This document shows positions 8,092-17,900 of a stretch of 32,543 nt of DNA, piece by piece. Position 1 is the first letter of the stretch, and each line of letters opens with the position of its first letter. The translations under genes and the position numbers were made by a program. The DNA is from Stieleria sedimenti (GTDB lineage Bacteria > Planctomycetota > Planctomycetia > Pirellulales > Pirellulaceae). The notes under the pieces are model-generated. The model was not told the DNA's origin and did not search any database. It saw only the letters and a list, made by a program, of their open reading frames with translations. The stretch spans positions 1 through 32,543 of the forward strand of contig NZ_JANZKV010000050.1 of the NCBI RefSeq assembly GCF_025060895.1. Reading direction: 5' to 3'.

Positions 8092-8115
8092 CGCTCGGTT
8101 GTCGACAACCGAGCG
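8092..8115. repeat. Perfect 24-bp palindrome (right of pair)
   Basis: Perfect inverted repeat with the same GGTTGTCGACAACC core as the palindrome at 8060-8081 but different, compensating outer bases (CGCTC/GAGCG instead of GCTT/AAGC). Covariation of the arms suggests that the pairing itself is maintained, or that two related copies inserted. Confidence 0.85.
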
Positions 8116-8177
8116 GTAGCGGAAGCCGCGACGGCTTTGGGCGGCTGTGCCGCCGAGCCAAATCGCTTGTCGCGTCT

Positions 8178-8849
8178 TTACCGTCGTCGGCGACGCGATC
8201 GCAGCAAGCCGAACGTGCAAACCAACGACAACGCCAGCGCGCTGGACGGTTCCGGGATCGCGGTCACTTGACTGCTCAGCGTGAGCGCCCGTCCGAAGAA
8301 CCCTCCCCCGGAGTTGGCGGCGGCCGATTCGAGTCCGAAGCCGACGGTTTGGAACGTCGTGAAGTCGCCATCGACGGCGGAACCGTCGGAAAGGACAAAC
8401 CGGGTTTCTCCGACCGTCGGTGCACGCAGCGTGACCGTTCCCAGCGAGGCTTCGAAGATGCCGTTGCCGCGATCGATCGAGGTGCGTCCGGGTTGGCCGA
8501 AGCCGGGGCCGAAGGCAGCAAAGGTCAACGTCGACGGGCTGGATCCGGCGTCAAAGCCACCGTCGCCGTTGAGTGTCAGCGATTCGAACAAGCCATCGCT
8601 GCCGATGCTTTGCAGCGAGAGATTGAAGGCGTTCAGATTCGCTGTGCCGATCAAGGTGCTGTCGGATCCGGTGGCGGTTTCTCGCAGAACAACTTCCGCA
8701 TTGAGTGCTTCACCGGCCGTGGTTGCAATCGCGCTGTCCATGCCGTCGCCACGATTGGTCCGCAGCAACAGGTCGTAGGTGAGTTCGGCTTGGGCCGAGG
8801 AAAGCGTCGTCAAGAGGACAATCGCAAAGGTGGTTATTCGCAAATTCAT
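8178..8849 (-). CDS. PEP-CTERM sorting domain protein
   Basis: 223 residues, exported. An N-terminal signal peptide (ITTFAIVLLTTLSSAQA, cut probably after AQA) is followed by a ~170-residue Ser/Thr/Gly-rich beta domain that I do not recognise. The C-terminus is a textbook PEP-CTERM tail: IPEPSS, a hydrophobic helix (ALALSLVCTFGLL) and an Arg-rich end (RSRRRRR). Such tails are recognised by exosortase and processed at the membrane, usually for delivery to the surface or extracellular matrix. No exosortase gene is in this window. The start is ATG at 8849. It lies 112 bp downstream of the giant surface-protein gene, on the same strand, and could be co-transcribed with it. Confidence 0.9.
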   Translation of the reverse strand: MNLRITTFAIVLLTTLSSAQAELTYDLLLRTNRGDGMDSAIATTAGEALNAEVVLRETATGSDSTLIGTANLNAFNLSLQSIGSDGLFESLTLNGDGGFDAGSSPSTLTFAAFGPGFGQPGRTSIDRGNGIFEASLGTVTLRAPTVGETRFVLSDGSAVDGDFTTFQTVGFGLESAAANSGGGFFGRALTLSSQVTAIPEPSSALALSLVCTFGLLRSRRRRR

Positions 8850-8961
8850 TTTGTAATCTCGGAATGGTAGTCGTAGAAAACGGAGTGAAAGGTTGAATCG
8901 AATGAAACGTAAGTTCGCACCCCGTGGGGCGCGAACGTCAAAGGGCTGCCGGGATTTGGAC

Positions 8962-11900
8962 CTACTGACGTGGCGAACCGAAGATGGTCGGGATCAGGTC
9001 GTTCAGGTCGATGCCGTTGATCGATCCATCGCCGTTGGTGTCCAGGTCGAATCGGTATTCGTTGGGATTGAACAGCGAGGGAATGATCGAGTTCAAATCG
9101 ATCCCGTTGCGGAACCCGTCACCATTGGCGTCACCGAGCAGACGAAAGAAATCGTCATTGGGTGTTCCCGACGCGTCATGGCCACCGAAGGCATAGTCAA
9201 CGGCCATCGCGGTTGCTCCGGCGGTCGCTCGGACTTGGGTTCCCGCAATGTCGAGTCGGTAGTTGCCATCGGCGAGCGAATTGCCTTGCAGGCCGGAACC
9301 GTTTCGCGTCACCACGCTTGCTCCGGCGGCGAAGGAAAGCACGGCAATCGTTTTCCCTCCGCTGTTGTTTGCGGCGATGTCCAGTCCGGTGACTTGCGTC
9401 GACGTATCGACGTTGGTCAACGTGAACGCCGATTGCAGCGCGGCGTGGTCCACTTCGGTATCGAACGTCACGGTCACGGACGTGATCTGCGATCGCGACG
9501 CTGATCCATCGTTGATCACGACCGACTCGACTTGGGGCGTCGCCGGCGTCGAACCGATCGCGTACACACGCAAGGTGTTGCTGACTTCGTTGCTGACGAC
9601 CAACAACGGCGAACCGCTCGGGCTGTCGCTGGACGAAATGAACGTCAGTCCTTCGGGGCTGACGTCTGCGGTGTCATGAAGCACTTGTGACAGCGTGACG
9701 TTGGTCGGGTCGGTGACGTCGAACACCATGATGGCGTTGGCGCGTTCGAGTCCGACAAACGCGTAAGTGCGTCCGTCGATCTGTCCGATCGTGACACCTT
9801 CGGGTTCGGTCCCCTTGTTGTCGCTTCGTCCATCGGGGTACAGCCCGAGCAGGCCGGTGGCTCGTGCGAGCACGTCGCCGCTGTCGAACACCATGTCACC
9901 CGCTTCGTTCCAGATCGAGAACGATCGGGCACCGAAGGAATACAGTGCGTCGAAGTCACCGTCGCCATCGGGATCACCGACGATTCCGCTCAGTTCCAAC
10001 TCTCCCGCCGACGCTGCGGATTGCAGTGCCGCGGCGTTGGGGAACATTGTCGGGTCCAACGTGACGCTTTGGACGTCCGTTTCTTCGGCGTCGCGTGCAT
10101 CGCCTTCGTTGGCGGTGACATAGTAGGTCACGCCATCCACTTGGTAGCTGGCGATCGCATCGGGTTGGAACAAGCCTCGAACCGGGAAGCTCCCCAGCGT
10201 CAGCGCGTCGGGGGAATTGTTGGTCGGATCGATTTGAGCATTCGCCGCGTTGTGGTCCTTGTAACCCAAGGGAAGAATTCGGGTGATGGTCGCAGTCGCG
10301 AGATCGACGTCGGCAAACGCATTGTTTTCCTGAAGCGTCACCCGTGCGGTGGTTCCATCGGCCGAGACCGCGATGTACTCCGGTTCGACGTCTTGGGAGA
10401 CGCTCTTGCCGGGGCTCAATTTGACACCCGCATCTCGCAGTGCTTGTTCGCTCCCGTCAAAGGCGGCGAAGCCAGCGGTTTGAACCGTCGCGGTTGCCAC
10501 ACCGCCGGAAAGGTCGATGATGCTGACCGAGCCGACGGGATCCGCCGCGGGGCTTGGGTTGGAATTCAGGAACGCAAGTTGTCCGCCTTCGACCAGATCG
10601 TTGTCATTGATCCGCGAATCCGTGTTGACGTCGGTTTGGTCCTCGATGCCGTGTGCTTGGATATCGAACAGGAACAGCGATCCGGGGATTTCGCCGAACA
10701 GCGTGGAAACATCCAGGATGCCGGAGGTTTCCCATTGCCCTGTGACGCCGGCGTCGGTGTCAAACGGCGTGCCGCTTGTCGACGGATCCAGCACGATGCT
10801 GCGATCGATCGAAGCGACGCGAACGGTCTCGCCGGTTGCCGGATCCAGTCGCACAATGCCGGCTTCGCTCGGGTTGGTGGCACCGGCGCCGAACAGCGGT
10901 TCACCGAGCAGGGTTGCGTTTTCCGCCTTGTCTTCCTGGATGTAGATGAAGCCATCATCGGCCCAGTCCAGGTTGTCGGGGCTACGCAGGGCTCGGGTCA
11001 GATCGGCATCGCCGTCATAGATGATGTCGATCGTTGCGGTGGGGGCGGCGAGGTTGGTGAAATCGGTCGTGATCGTGTAGATCGTTCCGAAGGTGTCGAC
11101 ACCGCCGACGTAGTTGTCCACGCCGGTCGATGCCAGCACAACTTGGTTGCCCATCGCGGGGTTGGTGGCCACGTCTTCGGGGCGTGAGAATCCGAACGCA
11201 CCGACCGCTTCAGCTCTCAGCCACAGCGTGCGTTGTGTCGGATAGCCGTACTCGTCGAATCCGCTGCTGCCGTCTTCGGACGGAGTGTTCGGATTTCCGC
11301 CGGTCATGATGCCGCTTTCGAGCTCCACCCAGGCACCGCCCAAGCTGGTCGGGGTTCCGCCTAGGGCGTTGAAGTCGGTGGGGTCGACGGTTCCGTTGTC
11401 GGCGACCCAGACGAACAGCGATCCGTCACGCAGTCCGTTGCGTGCCAGGAAGTCACCGCCGGCATCCTTCTGACCGACGTACAAGTAAATCGGTGCCGCT
11501 TCCCTGCCCTCGTCGTTGAGCGGATCCGCATCAAACGGTGAGGTGTCATCGGAAAGCAGGAACGCGACGTGGGTCGTGGTGCCCGTGTCGACTTCGGTGA
11601 TGTTTTCCCAAGCACCCCGCCCCATCGCCGGGACGTGCCAGATTTCACCGGTCGCGACATCGAGTGCCCATTCGGCTCCACCGACCGAATTGAATCCGCC
11701 GCCGTCTTCTTCACCGGCGAAGAAGATTCGATCTTCGGTCCCCTGCCCTGCCCCGAATTGATGCGGCTCGATCAAAACGGCCGAACAGAAGCGGCTGAAT
11801 CCGGTGAAGTTGTTGGCCAGGAACGAGTTGTCCGTCGCGACGGCTCCGGTGGCATCGTAAATCGTGTCATAGGCTAGTCCGCCGTCGACGATTTGACGCG

Positions 11901-14900
11901 TGGCTTTGTCGATATCGAAGTACGAAATGCGTGCGCCTTCGAGCGTCAACGACCCGCCGGCGCCGTCGGTGACGGTGTAGTCGTATCCACGAGTGCTGAG
12001 CAATTCATGGGTGGCAAAGACACGCACGGTCGAACCGTCGAGTTCATAAGCGCCGAGTCCATCCAGCACGCCCGGCGGGACATAGTCGCCCGCAGTCGTG
12101 GCATTCAGCGCGCCCGTCGTTGCCGACAGTGTTTCGCCGACGGTAAAGATCGGTTCGACTTGGAAACCGCCCTGCCCCGTTGCCATCGCGGGGACGGCGG
12201 CCGAAGACGCTTCGCCTTCGTTGGCGACCAACAGTCGGCTGCCGTCGGGCGTAAACGTCAGTTGGTCCGGCAAGGCCCCGACGGTCACGCTGCCCAAGAA
12301 CGCGGAGTCGGCCGCGTTGTAGAAGAACACGTTTCCGGGAGCTTGGGGATCGGATCCTGGGACGGCCACCGCGACGACGCCAGCCTGGTTAACTGCAACG
12401 CTGGTGATCGCATTGTCGCTCGCACCCTCCGCGGTCGGCTGGATCGTTGACAACAAGACCGGGTTGGCAGGGTTGGACAGATTGATGACCTGCAAGCCGG
12501 CATCGGAAGTCACGAACAGGCGGTCGCTGCCGGGATCGAAGGCGGAGATCTCGGCACCTGAAAGGCCGCTGGAGATGCCACCGATCGCCGTGAAGGATGT
12601 CGACCCGTCTGGCGTCGCCGACAGCGCCGGGAATCCGACCCCGTTGCCCTGGATGGCGAACTGATACACGCCTTCGTCCGCATCGTCACTGGTGATCACC
12701 ACGGTGGCATCGTGCAGTCCCAGCTTGGACGGATCGAAGACCAGATCGAAGGAGAACGATCCGCCGGGGATGACGGTCGCGACCGGTTGGTTCGTAAAGG
12801 AGAACGCACCGGCTTCGGCTCCGATGACTTCGGCAGCCGAGATATTCAGCGCCGCGGCGCCGGTGTTTTCGATGGTGAAGGTCTTGGTGACCGTTCCGCC
12901 GGCTACGTCGGCGCTACCGAAGTCCGTTCCGGCCAAGGGCGAGACGTTGGTCGTTCCGGCAGCGACCGCTTGGCCGTTGTCACCGGTGATGTTGATTTCC
13001 GGATCGATCGCGGCTGTGAAAACAATTTCCAGTCGCGGCCGTTCGATTTCATTGGCCGCTTCGGAGCTCTGCACGCCCCAACCGTCGGTGCCGCCTTCCC
13101 ATGGCTCGAACAGCCAGCCGAAGTTGGTCAGGTCACCATTGACCCACGCCTGGACGTCGCTGGTCACGTCCCAATCGTGGAACCCACCCTGAACGTTCGG
13201 GTTGAGGCTCGCGTTTCCGGCGAACGCGGTGTATTCACTGGCCGCTTCAACGCCATCGATGTTCACTCCGTCGACCAAGCTGTTGAACGTGTCCGTGTCG
13301 TCCCAGGATGTCAGCATCGGAAAGAATCGTGCACCGTCACCTTGAGCGTTGCTGGTCGATGACGCCGTGCGAAGCCGCGCGGTGATGATTCGCGAACCGG
13401 CGGGGACTTGTCCGGCAAGGTCGCCGATGATGTCGTCGAATCGGATCAGCGCCCGACTGGTGGGTGAATCGATAAACAGAGTCTCCGCCGACGACAGATC
13501 GTCATCAGCGGTGGCGCTGTCGATTTCGGTATCCACGGTGGACGAATAACCGTTCACGCCTTCGCGGAAGCTGACGACATTCGCACCGGCGGGAACCCAT
13601 TCGATTTCCAGTTTAGGTCGGGCCGTCGGCGTTTCGTCTTCGGCGCTGCTGAAGAACCATCCGTCGGTCAAGTTTTGCCAACCTTGCATCAACCAGCCGT
13701 GATTGGTCTCGCCGTCGGCCCACGCTTGGAGGTCCGGTAGCACGCTGAAGCTCAGCAAACCCGTGCCCGTGCTGCCGGCTCCGCTGGCGGTTCCGATTTG
13801 AGATTCAAACGCGCCGGCGGCTTCCCCCGTGCCCGGCTGAATGCCGTTGCCGAATGCATTCCAGGTCGCGGTTGCATCGTCCCAGTCAATCGACATGCGG
13901 TGCAGGTTCGCGCCATCGCCCGGCGCGTTGGACGTGTTGGGGTTCGTTTCAACGACCAGGTTCGCTGACGTGATGACCGAACCGAGGGGGATTTGACCCG
14001 GTCCGTCGCCGAACAGGTTGTCGTAACGCAGCAGAACTTGCGAGGCGTTCCCGCCGGAGTCGAAATCGACCAACAGGTCGGATCCCGGCGCGATCACCGA
14101 ATCGGGATCGGCTTCGCGGATCTGGGCGTCGGAAGTGCCTTGGTAAGTGCCATAGCCAAGGTTGACGCCTTGTTGCAGTTCCCGTCGATAGACCAAACCG
14201 AGTTCCAATTGTTTGGTGACCGAGTCGCTGGCCCGGCCGTTTCCATCGACAAAAGAGAATGTCGTGGTGCGCGACCCGCCGGTGAGGACGGGATCTGAAT
14301 TGACATAGGTCACCGACTGCAGGATGCGATCGACGGCAAGCTCGGTTGCCGCGGCGTTGAAGGTCACCGTCAACGGGGTCGTTCCGGAGCCGCCGGTGAA
14401 GCTGGCGACCACGACGCCATCAAAGCTGATGTCCGATCCCGAAACACCGACCTGCCCTGCCCCGTTGCCTTCGTCGCGAATGGACAACGTGTCCGACGCG
14501 ATTTGGCCGCTGGTGAGCTCAACCGTCGCAGCCGCGCCGTCGAAGAAGGGTACGCCGACGGGAGCAACGTTGAACTGTCCGTCGATGCTGATCGCTTCGT
14601 CGCCCACGCCGTAGTAGGTGGCGCCGGACGAGGCCTGCAGGACCGGTGCGGTGCCGAATCCGTCGATGTTCACGGTGACGGTTGCCGTCGCGGTTCCACC
14701 AAAGCCATCGGTCATGGTGTAGGTGAACGTGTCGGTCGCCGTTTCGCCCTCATAGAGCGAATCCAGGACCGTGCCCGGATCGTAGCGGATCGTTCCGTCC
14801 GCGTTGGCCGTCAGCGTCGCGCCCAAGCTGGACGTCGGATCGACGCTATCGATGGACAGCAGCCCAGGAACAGGTCGCGCGGCGGGTTGACCGATCGAAT

Positions 14901-17900
14901 CGAACGGGATGAATGTGAACGTGAACCGTTCGTCCTGACGACCGAGTCCCGGCATGTCTTGCGATCGGATCAGGAAGCTGCCCGCACCGTCGTCCTGGTA
15001 GCTCAGGAAGTTGTCTTCGATTTCGCCGTTGTCTTGGTTGGTCAGTATCAGCATCCCGGTGTCCGGAGACTGTCCGGGGATCGTCACTTTCCACTCATGC
15101 CCGCCGTCGGTGACGTCCAATCGTTCGACGCTGAACTCGCCGACTGCCAGGCTGACGGCATTCGGTCCGGAATTGAAAGGGTCGATCGCTCCGGCGACCA
15201 GGTTTTGCGCGTTGCGTGGAACGAAGACGAACGAGAATCCGCCGTCTTCACCATTGCCGAAATCTTGTTGATTGTCGCGAACGGCGACTTCATAAACGGA
15301 CGAACCAGGAACGGCCCTCGCCTGGGCAACGTTGTCGGCGTTTTCATTGCCGATGACGAATAGGAATCCGTCGAGTGCCGCGTCGGTCACGCCGGGAATC
15401 GAAACTTCGTAGCGACCGACATCGGTTCGAACCACTTCGGCGTCGGTCAATCCGCTGCCGTGGGTCAAGGTCCCGCCGCCACTGACGTGCCCGCCGACCC
15501 AATTGTCGGCAAACGGGAAGAACGCGACCGAGACGTCGGCGTCGGCTGCGGCATCGGTTCCAAATTGTTGCAAGGCGAGCGAAGTGCCGCTGCCGTTGTC
15601 AAAGGCTTGGACCAAGCGATAGTTGGTGTTGGCTCCGTCGAAGTTCTCGCGGATCGTCGCCAGCACGACGCCGTCGGCTTGGTTGATCGCATTTCCGTTC
15701 TGCAGGATTTCGACCGTCCCGGTTGAAAAATCGCCGAGCGTCAAATTCACCGGTGCGGTACCGGTTTGAGAGACCGACCAGACACTCGCTGCATCGACCG
15801 ACAGGTTGGCCGACGGGATCCCGGTCGGCGTCCCCAGCAGCGACTCGACGTCGGGGTCGACGTCGTTTCCCAGCACGGTGATCAGGGCACCTTGGGCGTT
15901 CAGTTCGTTCAAGTTGACCACGTCATCGTTGGCCGTCGGGGCTTGATTTTCACCTTGCACGGTCACTGAAACGGTTGCGGTCGAAGTCCCGCCACGGCCG
16001 TCACGGATCGTGTAGGTGAAAGTATCGGTTGTCGATTCACCGTTGCCCAAATCGGCGATCGGTGCGCCCGCTCCCGATGGATCGTAGGTAAACGTTCCAT
16101 CGGCCTCGAGCGTGACGGAGGCTCCCAGTGCACTGAGGCTGTCGAACCCGTCGATGCTGAAATCCAACCCGTCGATCTTTTCCAGTGGGCTGTCGTAGGG
16201 CAGGAAGATGAACTGGAACTCGGGGAAGTTACCGGTCGGCGTGAACGTCTGGGACTGCAGTATGTCCAGGCGGAAGTCGTTTCCTTGAGGCGTTGCCATC
16301 ACGGCTTGGTTGGCCGGGATCAGCGTCGATGACCCGTTGACGTCGGCAAAATCAAACGACGTCGCGATCGCGATCAACGCGCCATCGGCCGGCGTGTAAC
16401 CGTTGATGGACACCAATGGCGCGAGATCGGTGTCCGAGCCGAGCGTGACGTTTCCGTAACTTTGCCGCAAGGTGTATTGACCTTCTTCGGCGGCGGCGCG
16501 TCCACCGATCAGTCCGCTGGTCGATCCGGGGAGGTAAACGAAGCTGATCGGGTCGCTTTCGAATCCGGTCGCATCCGAATCGCTGTCTATTTGGCGGACC
16601 AGCCATTTGTTGTTGAAGCCTTGCGGATAGACCGAGACGATGTTGTCGTCATTGCTACCGCTGACGGCGAACAGCAAGCCGTCGTCGGTGAAGCTGGCTT
16701 CGGGGATGGTGATTTCGAACAGTCCCGGTTGAAGCAGCGTCACGTTGGCCTGCGAGATGCCGACGCCCCCGAGAACGGTTCCGTCGGCGGCGATGTGTCC
16801 GGAGGTCCATTGATCGCCGAAGGGAAAGAACGCGGCGCTCAGCGCGGTGTTCCGTTCGCCGCCGCCGATGCCTCGATCGGTGGCGAATCCGTAGCTGCCG
16901 AAAGCGGCATAGGTATTGACCGTCGGGAACGGACTGGTGTTGTCACGTCCGGTGCCCAAGAACACGCCGTCGGCCAGCGACAGGTCGAAGCCGCCACGGC
17001 CGACCGCGACGTCACCCAAATTTCCGGCGCTTTGAATCGTCAGGTCGTTGGGTGCCGCGGTGGTGTTGATGACGGAAAATACCGAATCTTCATTGGTGGT
17101 CGCTGCCGGATCACCGTAAATTTCGGCAGCGGAGACGGAAAACTCGGTCGTGTCGGGATGGAAGTCGTTGCCGAGCACGTCGATCCTGGCGGGGGTGAGT
17201 TTGTCCGTCACCGTGCCATCGTCATCGACCGCCTGCACGTCGTCGTCTTGGGGGATGACCGAAATGCCGAGCGTGACCGATGCGATTTCGCCGCTGGTGT
17301 CGGTCGCCGATAGTGAAATTTGGACGTAGCCGAATTGATTCAACGCCGGTGTGATCGACACGTCCGTGCCGACGATTTCACCGCTGACCAGCCCGCTGAC
17401 TCCGGTGTCGATGCCGTACGTCAACACGTCGTTTGTATCCACGTCGGAGAAGATCGCGGTCAGGTCGAGAACGGTCGCCGCGTCGTCTTCATTGAGGATC
17501 AAGTCCGCGGGCGTGGAAATGACCTCCGGGGCGTCGTTGATGCCGACCCAATGGACCGTGACCGTGGCTTCGGCGCTTTCGGTGGTCCCGTCGGTCGCAC
17601 GATAGACGAAGGTGTCGCTATCGGTTTCACCGGCGCCGAGTGCACGGATCGCGCCCGAGGTGGCGTAGTTGACCGTTCCGTCAGCGTTCAGCGTCAGTGG
17701 CAGTCCCTTGGCGGACAAGCCATTGTTGTTCTCACCGAGTGAGGAGACCGTCAGGTCGGTGGTCGGGCTGAGCGTGTTCTCGAAGGGGACGAAGAAGAAG
17801 ACGAAGTCCGAGTTCAGCGGCGTTTCCGTGTTGCCGTTCCAGGCAAACTGGCGAATGATGATGTCGCCGCTGCCGTCACCGGCATCGTCATAGCTGAAAT

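Noticed and set aside
10021-11187. 388-codon plus-strand open frame inside the giant gene
   Set aside because: Antisense shadow of the PhoX/choice-of-anchor I region, which has continuous domain matches on the minus strand.
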